A stretch of DNA of 57,212 bases from Candidatus Bipolaricaulota bacterium (GCA_014360995.1 JACIWL010000008.1:1-57212), one strand, 5' to 3'. Numbered from the stretch's first letter, positions 40,748 to 50,287 are shown. Numbers and translations: made by a program. Notes: generated from the sequence alone by a model not told the origin.

Positions 40748-41561
40748 GATGAACAAAGCCCAGCCGCAGGGCGTGGAGGAGGAGCGGGCCCGCGGATCGC
40801 CCATATAAAGGGTCCCCCACCACCGGGTGCCCGATGGCCCCAAGGTGCAGACGGATCTGATGCGTTCGCCCGGTAAGCGGGCGTACCAGGACCAGGCTTT
40901 TCCCCTCCTTTCGCAGAAGAACAGAAAACTCCGTGACCGCTTCTTTGCCAAACTCCCGCACATCCATGCGCCACGGCTCATGGGGATCGCGCCCGATCCG
41001 CCCCTTGATCACCCCTTCCTCCACCTCTATTTCCCCCTCCACCACGGCCAAATACTCCTTGAGGACCTTTCTCTCCTTGAACTGCTGGACGAGGGCATGA
41101 TAAGCCCCCTCTGTGCGGGCCAGGACCATCGCCCCGGTGACTGCGGCGTCCAGGCGGTGGACCACGCCCGGCCGATCCCCTGGCCCCCCGGCCAACGGGC
41201 CCCGCGCCAAAAGGGCTCCCACCACTGTGGGCCTTTGGGCGGATCCTGCGGGATGGACGGGAAGGCCCCGGGGCTTATTCACCACCACAATGGCCGCATC
41301 CTCGTAGATGATGGGGATGGGAAAGGGGGTGGGCACAAGGCCAGGACCGGTCCAGCGCACCACCACCTCCTCGCCGGGCCGAAGTTTTCGCGCCGGCTCA
41401 GCCCAACCACCCCCCACCAGGGCTGCCCCTTCCCGCAAAAGCCGCTGGGCTAGCCCCCGGGAGATCCCGAGCTTTCGGGCCAAGAAGCGATCCACCCGTT
41501 CCCCAGCCTCTTCCTCCTCCACAAAGAACCGATCTATTCGCAATCCTTGCGTTGCGTCCAT
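40608..41561 (-). CDS. rluD: RluA/RluD family 23S rRNA pseudouridine synthase
   Basis: The 317-residue protein has an S4-like RNA-binding start (RVDRFLARKLGISRGLAQRLLREGAALV), IIYEDAAIVVVNKPRGLPVHP, the catalytic motif VVHRLDAAVTGAMVLA (Asp about 132), and GRTHQIRLHLGAIGHPVVGDPLYG. RluD modifies helix 69 of 23S rRNA; a paralogue is possible. I start at ATG 41561; TATACT (complement of 41574-41579) ends 12 bases upstream without a ribosome site. About 20 residues extend past the usual end, inside the overlap with pgsA. Confidence 0.92.
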   Translation of the reverse strand: MDATQGLRIDRFFVEEEEAGERVDRFLARKLGISRGLAQRLLREGAALVGGGWAEPARKLRPGEEVVVRWTGPGLVPTPFPIPIIYEDAAIVVVNKPRGLPVHPAGSAQRPTVVGALLARGPLAGGPGDRPGVVHRLDAAVTGAMVLARTEGAYHALVQQFKERKVLKEYLAVVEGEIEVEEGVIKGRIGRDPHEPWRMDVREFGKEAVTEFSVLLRKEGKSLVLVRPLTGRTHQIRLHLGAIGHPVVGDPLYGRSAGPLLLHALRLGFVHPSAGDWREFQAPPPPEFDAWLAGLDSKHLPKTGRQPLPNRPTPQPG

Positions 41562-41573
41562 TCCCGAAGACTT

Positions 41574-41581
41574 AGTATAAT
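41574..41581. promoter_or_regulatory. Overlapping -10 boxes of rluD and rimP
   Basis: Rightward TATAAT is 41576-41581, ending eight bases before the rimP ATG, which points to a leaderless rimP mRNA. Leftward TATACT is the complement of 41574-41579, 12 bases before the rluD ATG. The two genes cannot use this site at the same time. Confidence 0.55.
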
Positions 41582-41589
41582 GGCAAACT

Positions 41590-42042
41590 ATGAACGTACC
41601 GAGGGAGAGGCTCGAGGAGATCATCCGCAAAGGGGCGGAGCTGGCCCAGGTGGAGCTCTACCACTGGGAGCTCGCCCAATACGGGAGGGAGCTTCGCCTT
41701 ACGGTGTACATCGACCGGCCGGGCGGGGTCTCCGTGGAGGATTGTGCGCGGGCCAGCGAAATCCTGAGCGATCTCCTCGATGCTGCTGACCCCATCCCCT
41801 CTTCCTATGTGCTGGAGGTCTCCTCCCCAGGCCTGGACCGGAGGCTTTGGGAGCCCTGGCACTACGAGCGCGTGGTGGGGAAGAAAATCCACGTGAGGGT
41901 CCGGGGCATGGAGAAGACGAGCTATGTGGGCCGCCTGATTCAGGCCGGCGAGGGGAAAGTGGTGGTGGAAGGGGAGGGTGGGCGCGTGGAAATTCCCTTG
42001 TCCCAGGTGACCCAGGCTTGGGTGGTGTACGAAGGGGAGTAG
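41590..42042 (+). CDS. rimP: Ribosome maturation factor RimP
   Basis: The 150-residue protein binds the 30S subunit during assembly. Family phrases are LRLTVYIDRPGGVSVEDCARASEILSDLLDAAD and YVLEVSSPGLDRRL, followed by the C-terminal SH3-like part VVGKKIHVRVRG. It begins with ATG at 41590, eight bases after TATAAT and without a ribosome site. nusA follows after three bases, the usual order, so the pair is an operon. Confidence 0.96.
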   Translation: MNVPRERLEEIIRKGAELAQVELYHWELAQYGRELRLTVYIDRPGGVSVEDCARASEILSDLLDAADPIPSSYVLEVSSPGLDRRLWEPWHYERVVGKKIHVRVRGMEKTSYVGRLIQAGEGKVVVEGEGGRVEIPLSQVTQAWVVYEGE

Positions 42043-42045
42043 GTT

Positions 42046-42987
42046 ATGAACATCGAGTTCCTCGAGGCGCTGGAGGAGATGGCGCGGGAGCGCGGGATCG
42101 ACCGGGAGGCGGCGTACGAGGCCATGGAGAAGGGCATCGCCGCCGCTTACCTCGCGGAGTTCGGGGGGACAGAGCCCCCGGTGGTGAAGATCGACCGCCG
42201 CTCCGGAGATGTCTATGTGAACGGGCAGAAATTCGATCTTTCTAAACTAGGCCGTATTGCCACCCGTAGGGCGGAAGAGTATTTCCGCCGGGAGATCCTG
42301 CGCCGGCGCCGCGAGGCCCTCTATGAAATGTACTCCGCCCGCGTGGGCGAGATCATAAACGGCACTGTACACCGCTTCGAGGGAAGGGATGTTTGGATCA
42401 ATCTCGGTGACCTAGAGGCCCTCATGCCCGCCGAGGAGAGGATCCCCACCGAACGCTATGTCCCGGGAAATCGCATAAAGGCCTACCTTTTTAAGGTGGA
42501 GAAGACCCAGGGAGACCCTCGGGTTTTCCTTTCCCGGGCCCATCCCGGCTTTCTGGCCAAGCTCCTGACCATCGAGGTCCCCGAGCTCGCCCAAGGGATG
42601 ATGGAAATTGTAAAGGTGGTGCGGGTTCCCGGGGTGCGGGCTAAGGTCCTCGTGCGGGGCTTGGATCCCCGCATCGATCCCGTGGGAAGCTGCATCGGCC
42701 CCGGCGGAAGCCGCATCCGCGCGGTGAGCCGGGAGCTTGCCGGAGAAAAAATCGACGTGATCAAGTTCAGCGAGGACGTGCGGGAGGTGATTAAGGCGGC
42801 ATTGGCCCCGGCCAGCGTTTTGGAAGTTGAACTGGACGAAAAAGAGAAGAAGGCCACAGTGGTCGTGCCCGAGCACGAGGTTTCCTTGGCCATCGGCCGG
42901 GAAGGCCACAACGTTGGATTGGCCGCGCGCCTCACCGGCTACGACCTCACCGTCCGCACGCCCTCCGGCGAAGAATCCAAACGCTAA
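42046..42987 (+). CDS. nusA: Transcription termination/antitermination protein NusA
   Basis: The 313-residue protein has a short N-terminal RNA polymerase-binding domain (1-100), an S1 domain (GEIINGTVHRFEGRDVWINL), and two KH domains (VRVPGVRAKVLVRG, DPVGSCIGPGGSRIRAVSRELAGEKIDVI and VVPEHEVSLAIGREGHNVGLAARLTGY). It lacks the acidic C-terminal repeats of some proteobacteria. It modulates pausing and termination. The usual downstream ylxR and infB genes are absent; an MMPL-type transporter follows after six bases. Confidence 0.97.
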   Translation: MNIEFLEALEEMARERGIDREAAYEAMEKGIAAAYLAEFGGTEPPVVKIDRRSGDVYVNGQKFDLSKLGRIATRRAEEYFRREILRRRREALYEMYSARVGEIINGTVHRFEGRDVWINLGDLEALMPAEERIPTERYVPGNRIKAYLFKVEKTQGDPRVFLSRAHPGFLAKLLTIEVPELAQGMMEIVKVVRVPGVRAKVLVRGLDPRIDPVGSCIGPGGSRIRAVSRELAGEKIDVIKFSEDVREVIKAALAPASVLEVELDEKEKKATVVVPEHEVSLAIGREGHNVGLAARLTGYDLTVRTPSGEESKR

Positions 42988-42993
42988 TCCTTT

Positions 42994-45723
42994 ATGGATA
43001 AAGGCTCAGCCTTTGCTTGGCTTGGGCGATTTGCCGCTACCCACTATGTCTTGGTCCTTTTTCTTTTTGCCGCCCTTGTGGGCCTTTCTGTGTATTACCT
43101 TCAGGATTTCCCTGTCCGCACGTCCTACCTCGATCTCCTCCCGGCCCAAGATCCCCTGGTGGAGAAGTACGAGGCCGTGCAGGCCGAGCTTGGGGGGTTG
43201 GATGTGGCAGCGATCCTCCTTTCCCTTCCCAACCCTCCGCCGGATCTGGATGAGCGCGCGCGCCTCCTTTTTTCTGCGGCCGACCGCATTATTTCTGAGT
43301 TGAACCCGGAAATTGTGGCCCGGGCCTCCTATTTCCTCCGTGCTGAAGCCCCCCTCCCCCCGGAGCTCCTTGTGTTCCGCACCTTATACCCGGAGGAGAG
43401 GGAAAGATTGGCCCAAATCGTCGCCGAGCTCAGCTCTTATGTGGTCGGTCTCACTGGGCAAGAAACCTTCTTCGTGCCCGAGAAATTGCCTGAGGATCCA
43501 GAGGAGCTCGACCGGGTTTTGGGAAATGTTTCCCAGGCTGGCCGCACGGCCCTCGCCCTCTTTGGTGAGCTCCCGAGGGTCAGGGCTTTGGTGGAGGAGG
43601 CCAGCGCCCTCCTGCGCCGGGCGCAAAGCCGGGTTATTCCCGAAGATGAGGGGCAGCCCCTCCTTTCTTTGGATCACACGAAACTCGTGATCCAGGTTTG
43701 GCCCACCCAGCCGGTCTACGCCTCCCAAGCATTTAACCGCCGCGTGCGCGACGAGCTTTTGCGTGCCGTTCGCGCTGCGGATTTGGGAAAAATGGGGGTC
43801 GAGGCCGGCCTTGCCGGTGGGTATGTCGTCTCCACGGAGGTGGAGGATGTTATTCGCCGCGATATGGCCACGGTCACCATCATTTCCGCCGTGGCCGTAT
43901 TCGTTTTGACTTTTCTTGCGCTGGGAAGCCCGTTTCTTACGCTATTGGCCCTCATTCCCGTCGCAGCCTCCGCCGTGCTCATCGTGGCCTGGGCTAAGTT
44001 TTCGGTGCACGGGTTCAACCTCCTCACCACCTTCCTCCCCGCGTTGGTATTGGGTTTGGGAATCGACTATTCCATTCACCTTTTGGCGCGATTCAGCGAG
44101 GGCCGCCGCGGGGGGTTGGAGGTGGGGGAGGCGGTGGTGGAGGCGGTGCGCAAGAAAGGGCCAGCCGCGTTTGTGGCGGCCCTCACCACCACCGCGGTTT
44201 TCTCTTGCCTCCTTCTTTCCCACTCCCGCGCCCTGTGGGAATTAGGCGCCATCATGTCCCTGGGGGTCCTCATTTCCTTCTTCACCACTTTTCTCCTTGG
44301 TCCAGCGCTTCTCGTTTTTGTGGGGAAGCTTTTTCCCTCTTTGCGAGGGCGGCTTCTTCTTACGCCCGAGCGCCTTTACCCCTCCTACCGCCGCCTTTCC
44401 TTCTTAAGCAAGGGCGTGATTTTAGTTTGTGTTTTGGTGGTGGCCTTGGCCGTGGCCATGGCAGTGAGGGTGGAGTTCAAATTCGCCTCGGGGGAGCTTG
44501 CTCCGGCCACGCCCGGCCAGGCCGTGCTCAGAAAAATCCTCGCGGAGTTCGGAAGCGAGATCTGGCTTGGTGACTCCTTCCGGGTTTTTGTCCCCAAGGC
44601 CCGCGACCTGGCCGACCTTTCCGAGAGACTGCGCGACCATCCGTTGGTTCACTCTGTGGTTTCGGCGCGGGCCCTCTTGCCCACGGAGCTTTTGGGGGAG
44701 GCCGTGCAACTCCAGGCCCTTCCTTTTCCGGCGGCAAAGGAGGGGCTTGGCAATCTTGCCCGCCTTCTTGGGGAGTGGCCGGACTTGGTGAGCACTTTGG
44801 AGGGGGTGGCGGCCAGTTTTTCCCTTCTGGAGCTCCAGGCGCTGCTCAGGGGGGAGGTGCGGCGGGCCCAGGTCCTTTCCCGGCGGGCCGTGGACTTCTT
44901 CACCTTGGCCGAGGAGATGGCGGCTGTGGATCCCCAGCCCCTAAAAGAAATCGTGGCCGCCATCGCGGCCGATCTCCCGCCTCTTGAGGCCTTCGCCCAA
45001 AAACTCCGCGGCCTCCCCCCCGAAGATCAACTTATCGACCTCATCCTGAATCTTCTTCCCCAGGAGATCCGTTCCCAATACCGCATCTCCCGGGGTTACA
45101 TCATCGAGGTTCGGGTCCTGCCAAAACTCTATGAAGGGCGGAACCTGGAGGAGTTCCTGACCTGGCTTAGGGGCTTTGGCCTGGATTACGTGGGGTCACC
45201 GGAGATCCAATTGGCGTTGGAACACCACATGCGGCGCGACTTTTTCATCACTACGGGGCTAGCCCTCCTTCTCGTTCTTAGCGTGATCATGGTCAATTTC
45301 CGTCGCCCGGGGACGGCGTTTTTGGCCCTGGTCCCCTTGGCCATGGGCTATGCCTGCATGCTTGGGGGGATGGCCGCGCTCCGGTTGCGCTTCAATTTCA
45401 CAAACATCGTCATCTCCCCCCTCCTTGTCGGATATGGGGTGGACGGGGCCGTGTACTTCCTGCATCGGTTTGAGGAAGAGCGAGCCAAGGGGCGGGAGGC
45501 CGTGCCGTGGGCGGCGGCTTCGACCTTTGGCCCTACTGTGGGGAGCTACCTCACCGCCATGGCCTCGTTCGGGGCCCTCCTCGCCGCGCAAACCCCGGGC
45601 CTCCGCTTCCTGGGAGCCTCCGCCCTCCTCGGGTTGGGCTTTACCCTCCTTTGGACGGCCCTCTTCCTTCCCGCCATGGCGGGGGAGTTGCAAAAGGTCA
45701 AGGGAAGGACTAAAGTGGCTTAG
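42994..45723 (+). CDS. MMPL/RND family transporter
   Basis: The 909-residue protein has one N-terminal helix, a large periplasmic domain (to about 280), a block of five helices (VAVFVLTFLALGSPFLTLLALIPVAASA, FNLLTTFLPALVLGLGIDYSIHLLARFSEG), a second periplasmic domain and a second helical block (ISPLLVGYGVDGAVYFLHRFEEER, then GPTVGSYLTAMASFGALLA). This is the MMPL or hopanoid/lipid exporter type of RND protein, driven by the proton gradient. Substrate unknown. It sits six bases from nusA and six from rny; no ribosome site is clear at ATG 42994. Confidence 0.88.
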   Translation: MDKGSAFAWLGRFAATHYVLVLFLFAALVGLSVYYLQDFPVRTSYLDLLPAQDPLVEKYEAVQAELGGLDVAAILLSLPNPPPDLDERARLLFSAADRIISELNPEIVARASYFLRAEAPLPPELLVFRTLYPEERERLAQIVAELSSYVVGLTGQETFFVPEKLPEDPEELDRVLGNVSQAGRTALALFGELPRVRALVEEASALLRRAQSRVIPEDEGQPLLSLDHTKLVIQVWPTQPVYASQAFNRRVRDELLRAVRAADLGKMGVEAGLAGGYVVSTEVEDVIRRDMATVTIISAVAVFVLTFLALGSPFLTLLALIPVAASAVLIVAWAKFSVHGFNLLTTFLPALVLGLGIDYSIHLLARFSEGRRGGLEVGEAVVEAVRKKGPAAFVAALTTTAVFSCLLLSHSRALWELGAIMSLGVLISFFTTFLLGPALLVFVGKLFPSLRGRLLLTPERLYPSYRRLSFLSKGVILVCVLVVALAVAMAVRVEFKFASGELAPATPGQAVLRKILAEFGSEIWLGDSFRVFVPKARDLADLSERLRDHPLVHSVVSARALLPTELLGEAVQLQALPFPAAKEGLGNLARLLGEWPDLVSTLEGVAASFSLLELQALLRGEVRRAQVLSRRAVDFFTLAEEMAAVDPQPLKEIVAAIAADLPPLEAFAQKLRGLPPEDQLIDLILNLLPQEIRSQYRISRGYIIEVRVLPKLYEGRNLEEFLTWLRGFGLDYVGSPEIQLALEHHMRRDFFITTGLALLLVLSVIMVNFRRPGTAFLALVPLAMGYACMLGGMAALRLRFNFTNIVISPLLVGYGVDGAVYFLHRFEEERAKGREAVPWAAASTFGPTVGSYLTAMASFGALLAAQTPGLRFLGASALLGLGFTLLWTALFLPAMAGELQKVKGRTKVA

Positions 45724-45729
45724 GGGAAA

Positions 45730-47247
45730 ATGTACGAGGTTTATCAGCTTGTCCTATTCGTTATCGTAGCGTTTGCCGTGGGCCTAAGCATTCCCCTTTT
45801 GCTTCGGCGCCTCAGGCGGGAACAGGCCCAAAACATCATTGAGGAGGCCCGGCGCGAGGCGGCCCGTCTGCGCGAGGAGGCCCTTCTTTCCGCCCAAAGG
45901 GAGATTCAAGATCTTCGGGAAAAAGAGGAAGAGAGGATCCGCAAGCGTGAGGAAGAGCTCAACGCCCTTGAGGAGAGGCTGCGTCAGCGCGAGGACCGCA
46001 TAAGCAAAAAGCGTCAGTACCTGGAGATCCTTGAGGAGAATTTGCGCCGGGAGGAGGCGGAGCTGGCCCGGCTCATCGAGGCCGGCCAAAAGCTTCTTGC
46101 CGAAGAACGCGAGCTTTTGGAGAAACTGAGCGGTTTTACCCAGGAAGAGGCTCGAGACTACCTCCTCAAGCTGGTGGAGGCCGAAAGCGAGCGGTACTTT
46201 GCCAAGAAGATCGCGGAGGTGGAGCGGCGCACCAAGCAGGAGGCTGAGCGCCGGGCCCGCCGCATCCTCGCCGACGCCATTCAGCGCCTGGCCCTGGACT
46301 ACGTGGAGGAGGCCACCGTTACCGCCGTTCCCCTCCCCAGCGACGAGTACAAAGGCCGCATCATCGGCCGCGATGGCCGCAATATTCGCACTTTCGAGGC
46401 CCTCACCGGGGTGGAGGTCCTTGTAGACGACACCCCGGAGGTGGTGGTCCTTTCCTCCTTCCATCCCATCCGCCGGGAGATCGCCCGCATCGCGCTGGAG
46501 CGGCTTTTGGAGGACGGCCGCATCCATCCGGCGCGCATCGAGGAGATGGTGCGCAAGGCCAAGGATCAGGTGGAGGCGGTGATCCGGGAGCAGGGGGAGA
46601 AGGCGGCCATGGAGGTGGGAGTGGACCTTCCTCCGGAACTGATCCAGCTTTTGGGACGTCTCCATTTCCGCCAAAGCTACGGGCAGAACCAGCTCCGGCA
46701 CGCGGTGGAGGTGAGTTTCATTGCCCGGATGTTGGCGGAGGAGCTTGGGCTGGATCCGCGGCCGGCCAAGCGGGCTGGCCTCCTCCACGACATCGGAAAG
46801 GCTCTGGACCACGAGGTGGAGGGGCCCCATGCCTTGATTGGAGCGGATTTGGCCAAGCGGTATGGCGAGCCCTGGCCCATCGTGAACGCCATTGCCGCCC
46901 ACCACGGCCAGGTGGAGCCGGCCACGGTGACCGCTGTCCTCATCCAGGCGGCTGACGCCCTTTCCGCGGCCCGGCCCGGGGCGCGGGTGGAGGCCTATGA
47001 GCGCTACATCCAGAGGCTTGCCGAGCTGGAGAAACTCGCCCGCTCCTATCCTTACGTGAAAGAGGCTTATGCCCTCCAGGCTGGCCGGGAGGTACGCGTC
47101 ATTGTGCGGCCGGAAAAGGCCACCGATGAAATGGCCGCCAAGCTCGCGTATGATATTGCCCGGCGGATCGAGGAGGAACTTCAGTACCCTGGAGAGATAA
47201 AGGTGACCGTCATCCGTCAAATCCAATATACGGAGACGGCGCGATAA
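45730..47247 (+). CDS. rny: Ribonuclease Y
   Basis: The 505-residue membrane-anchored endonuclease has an N-terminal helix (QLVLFVIVAFAVGLSIPLLL), a long coiled coil (residues about 30-180, rich in REEAR-type repeats), a KH domain (SDEYKGRIIGRDGRNIRTFEALTGV), and the HD domain (LLHDIGKALDHEVEGPHALIGADLAKRYGE, HHGQVEPATVTAVLIQAADALSAARPGAR). RNase Y starts mRNA decay. It begins with ATG 45730 behind GGGGAAA. spoVS follows, an association also known from Bacillus. Confidence 0.97.
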   Translation: MYEVYQLVLFVIVAFAVGLSIPLLLRRLRREQAQNIIEEARREAARLREEALLSAQREIQDLREKEEERIRKREEELNALEERLRQREDRISKKRQYLEILEENLRREEAELARLIEAGQKLLAEERELLEKLSGFTQEEARDYLLKLVEAESERYFAKKIAEVERRTKQEAERRARRILADAIQRLALDYVEEATVTAVPLPSDEYKGRIIGRDGRNIRTFEALTGVEVLVDDTPEVVVLSSFHPIRREIARIALERLLEDGRIHPARIEEMVRKAKDQVEAVIREQGEKAAMEVGVDLPPELIQLLGRLHFRQSYGQNQLRHAVEVSFIARMLAEELGLDPRPAKRAGLLHDIGKALDHEVEGPHALIGADLAKRYGEPWPIVNAIAAHHGQVEPATVTAVLIQAADALSAARPGARVEAYERYIQRLAELEKLARSYPYVKEAYALQAGREVRVIVRPEKATDEMAAKLAYDIARRIEEELQYPGEIKVTVIRQIQYTETAR

Positions 47248-47257
47248 GGAGGTGGCT

Positions 47258-47596
47258 GTGAACGTACTTAAGATCGCAGCGACTTCGGACGCCACGGCGG
47301 CAGCTGGGGCGGTGGCCAATACCTTCCGCGAGGAGGGTGTGGCCGAGATCCAGGCCATCGGGCCCAAGGCCGTGAACCAAGCGGTCAAATGCATCGCCAT
47401 CGCCCGGGGGTATGTAGCCCCAAGCGGCATTGACCTCTTCTTTGTCCCCTCCTTTGTGGAGGTGGAGGTGAACGGCGAGATCCGCACAGGGATCCGCTTC
47501 ACCGTGCGCTCCCGCACCCCGGTTCCGCCCTTGCGGCCGCGGGCCCGCCGAGGAGAGAAGGCTCCTGAGACCAAGGAGGAGTGGACGGACATCTGA
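47258..47596 (+). CDS. spoVS: SpoVS family protein with C-terminal extension
   Basis: The 112-residue product begins MNVLKIAATSDATAAAGAVAN and contains EIQAIGPKAVNQAVKCIAIARGYVAPSG, which is nearly diagnostic for the SpoVS/Alba-like family of small nucleic-acid-binding proteins. The last 25 residues (PPLRPRARRGEKAPETK) are a basic tail. I chose GTG 47258, five bases after AAGGAGG; a GTG six bases earlier overlaps that site. In Bacillus SpoVS affects sporulation, but the family is common in non-spore formers. It follows rny and may act with it in RNA or nucleoid biology. Confidence 0.93.
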   Translation: MNVLKIAATSDATAAAGAVANTFREEGVAEIQAIGPKAVNQAVKCIAIARGYVAPSGIDLFFVPSFVEVEVNGEIRTGIRFTVRSRTPVPPLRPRARRGEKAPETKEEWTDI

Positions 47597-47609
47597 TTCG
47601 GCCCTCGGG

Positions 47610-47819
47610 GTGGTGAGGGCCCTGGCCCTGTTGGGCCAGGTTGGTTTTATTGTGGCTGGAGGAGCCTTCGTTGGCTACGGTCTGGGCTGGCTTTGGGATC
47701 GCGGCCACGGCGGCCGCCTCGGTCAAGCATTGGGCATAGTTTTGGGATTGGCCGGAGGGGCGTGGGCGGCGCTGAGGCTCCTCCTTAAGGAAGGGAAAAG
47801 AGGTGGTCCCGAACCATGA
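47610..47819 (+). CDS. atpZ: AtpZ/AtpI-like small membrane protein
   Basis: The 69-residue protein has two helices (about 5-27 and 37-58) and the phrases VGYGLGWLWDRGHGG and GLAGGAWAALRLLLK, which fit the AtpZ/AtpI family associated with F0F1-ATP synthase assembly or ion import. No ATP synthase genes are nearby, so it is an orphan member. GTG 47610 has no clear ribosome site; GTG 47613 is an alternative. Its stop overlaps the parvulin gene (ATGA). Confidence 0.75.
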   Translation: MVRALALLGQVGFIVAGGAFVGYGLGWLWDRGHGGRLGQALGIVLGLAGGAWAALRLLLKEGKRGGPEP

Positions 47820-50287
47820 GACGCTGGCAAAAAGCTGTCGTCTGGGCGATCGTCGTTGGCTTTGCCGCCGGAGGCATCGGGCTTTTTACGTTCCAACGCT
47901 TCTCTCCTCCGCCAAAGGGCAGCGCTGAGGAGGTCGTTCTCGTCGTCGAGGGCCAGAAGTTCACCCGGGCCCAGTTTCACGAAACCCTCCAAAATGTCCT
48001 TGCTTACTACCGCCAGCTTTACCAGCTATTTGGCATGGACTTCGATGCTACCCTCAGGGGAAGCGACGGGGCCTTCCGCCTTTTTCAATACAACGCCCAG
48101 GCGGCAGAGACGCTGATCCGCCAGGTCATCATCCAAAACGAGGCTAATCGGCTACGCATCCAGGTCCCGAGCTCCGAGCTGGACCAGGCCGCACAAGCTC
48201 GCTATAACCAAGTCTTGCAGCAAGTGGGCGGGGACGAAAACCTTCTCAGACTCTATCTTCAGGCGCAAAACCTTACCTTGGACGAATACAAAAAGCTCCT
48301 CCGCCAATCCGAGGAAGCAAGGCTTCGGGAGGAAAAGCTGAAAGCCGCGGTGGTAGGGGCGATTGAGCCCACCGACGCCGAGTTGGAAGCCTACTTTTCT
48401 GCCAATCAGGCGCGCTATGAGACGGAGCCCGAAAAAGTCAAGGTGGCCCACATCCTCGTCAAAGACCCGGAACTAGCGGATGAGCTCGTGGCCAAGGCCC
48501 AGGCTCCCGATGCGGATTTCGCTGCCTTGGCCCGCGAGTACTCCCAGGACGAGGCCACACGGGAAAAGGGCGGGGAAACCGAGTTCTTCAGCCGCGGCGA
48601 ATCCCCCTTCTCCTTCACCGTCACCGAGGCCATTTGGGCCCTCAACCCTGGCGAAGTGCGGCTGGTCCAGGATGACCAAGGCTATCACATCGTTAAGCTT
48701 CTTGAGCGTAAACCCCCGGTGGTCCCCAGCCTTTCCGAGGTTCGCGACAAAGTGCGCGACGACTACGTGCAGGAGGAGACCGCGCGCCGCTGGGACGCCT
48801 GGTACAAGGAGAAACGGGCAAAAATAAAGCTTGAGGTGAATGACCCGGTGATCCTCGCGGCCATGCTCTATTCCTCGGACAAAGAGGCAGCGCTAGCAAA
48901 GCTTCTTGAGGCCCAAGAAAAAGGGTACGCCCTCGATAGCTACCTTTCCTACTACATCGGGCGCATCTACGAGGATCTCTACATGGACGTTGTCAGCAGG
49001 CGCGCGGAGTTGGAAAAGAAAGAGGAACGCACCGCGGAAGAGGAAGCGGAACTAGAGAGCCTAAAGGCCAAAGAAGCCGAGCTTAAGGGAAAGGCCCTCG
49101 CTCAATACCTTAAGTTCATGGAGACTGGGGAGGGCGACGAAGCCTTCTTCAATCGTGTGCTTCTTTTGGCCCCCCAAAACGTTCAGGTGCTATATCAATT
49201 AGCCGAGAGCTATCGCCTGACGGGGAGAAACGTGTTGGCCGAGTCCCAATATGGAAAACTCTTGGAGGTTGATCCCAACTTTGTTGCCGGGTGGGTGAGC
49301 CGGGGCGACAATGCCATGGCCATGCAGCTTTATGGCCGCGCCGCGGAATTTTTCCGAAAGGCCTTGGATCTCCAGCCCGGAAGCATCACCCTCAAACTGA
49401 AGTTGGCCGACGCCTACGTGAAAAATAAACAATACGCGGAGGCACGGTCGCTTGTGGAGGAGGTTCTCAAGGCGGAAGCAGAAAACACCACGGCCCTTGT
49501 TTTGATGGGCGACGTCCTTATGGGGGAGGGAAAGCTTGAGGAGGCCGTAAACTACTACACCAAAGCCTGGCAGAAATCCCCTACTGCGGATGTGCAGCTC
49601 AAACTCGCCCAGGCTTTGGCCTTGGCCGGCCGCGCGGACGAGGCCTTGCGCCGCTATCAGGACCTCATTCAGCGCTCCCCCTATAACGCCCAGGCTCACC
49701 TGGGCTACGGCGATCTCCTTTTGGCCCAGGGGCAGCGGGATAGGGCTTTGGAGGCATTCCAAAACGCTCTGCGGTTTGCCGGCGACGTGGAAACCCGCGA
49801 GCAAGCGGCGCGCCGGATCGTGGAGCTTAAGCCCGACGACATTGCCACGCGCTTCCGGCTGGCAGGGTATCTCCGCGAGCAGTACAAATACGACGGGGCC
49901 ATCGCCCAATACGAGGCGATCCTTAAACTGGACCCGCAAAATATCGATGCCGTAATCGGCCTTGGCGACTGCTACGTTCCCAAAACCCAATACGATCGGG
50001 CTTTGGGGTACTACAGACAGGCGCTGGGATTGGCCACAACTTCGGAAAAGAAGCTAGAGATTTACGGGAAAATCATCACCTGCGAGGAGCAGCGCGTTGG
50101 GCCGAATAAGCCATTGACCGAAGCGGGCCTTGAGGCCCTGTGGAACCGGGCTCTCCTCTATAAGGACCTCGGTCGTTACCAGGAAGCTATTAACGATCTA
50201 GAGCGGATCCAAAACCTAGCCCCCGAATTCCGCGCCCAGGAAGTGGCCGCCCTTCTTGAGGAGCTGAAGAAGCCGCAGCCGCAATGA
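47816..50287 (+). CDS. Membrane-anchored parvulin-type peptidyl-prolyl isomerase with TPR repeats
   Basis: The 823-residue protein has an N-terminal membrane anchor ([19 protein letters not shown]), a SurA/PpiD-like chaperone region (about 40-200), and a parvulin domain ([48 protein letters not shown]). From about 390 to the end it is helical with TPR-like repeats (for example [24 protein letters not shown] and [25 protein letters not shown]). Such a protein could fold or tether envelope proteins on the periplasmic side. It is coupled to atpZ and mazG at both ends by four-base overlaps. Confidence 0.85.
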   Translation: MRRWQKAVVWAIVVGFAAGGIGLFTFQRFSPPPKGSAEEVVLVVEGQKFTRAQFHETLQNVLAYYRQLYQLFGMDFDATLRGSDGAFRLFQYNAQAAETLIRQVIIQNEANRLRIQVPSSELDQAAQARYNQVLQQVGGDENLLRLYLQAQNLTLDEYKKLLRQSEEARLREEKLKAAVVGAIEPTDAELEAYFSANQARYETEPEKVKVAHILVKDPELADELVAKAQAPDADFAALAREYSQDEATREKGGETEFFSRGESPFSFTVTEAIWALNPGEVRLVQDDQGYHIVKLLERKPPVVPSLSEVRDKVRDDYVQEETARRWDAWYKEKRAKIKLEVNDPVILAAMLYSSDKEAALAKLLEAQEKGYALDSYLSYYIGRIYEDLYMDVVSRRAELEKKEERTAEEEAELESLKAKEAELKGKALAQYLKFMETGEGDEAFFNRVLLLAPQNVQVLYQLAESYRLTGRNVLAESQYGKLLEVDPNFVAGWVSRGDNAMAMQLYGRAAEFFRKALDLQPGSITLKLKLADAYVKNKQYAEARSLVEEVLKAEAENTTALVLMGDVLMGEGKLEEAVNYYTKAWQKSPTADVQLKLAQALALAGRADEALRRYQDLIQRSPYNAQAHLGYGDLLLAQGQRDRALEAFQNALRFAGDVETREQAARRIVELKPDDIATRFRLAGYLREQYKYDGAIAQYEAILKLDPQNIDAVIGLGDCYVPKTQYDRALGYYRQALGLATTSEKKLEIYGKIITCEEQRVGPNKPLTEAGLEALWNRALLYKDLGRYQEAINDLERIQNLAPEFRAQEVAALLEELKKPQPQ

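Noticed and set aside
45784-47592. 602-codon open frame on the minus strand opposite rny and spoVS
   Set aside because: It mirrors two well-recognised genes, has no ribosome site and no family-like motif; long antisense frames are expected in GC-rich coding DNA.
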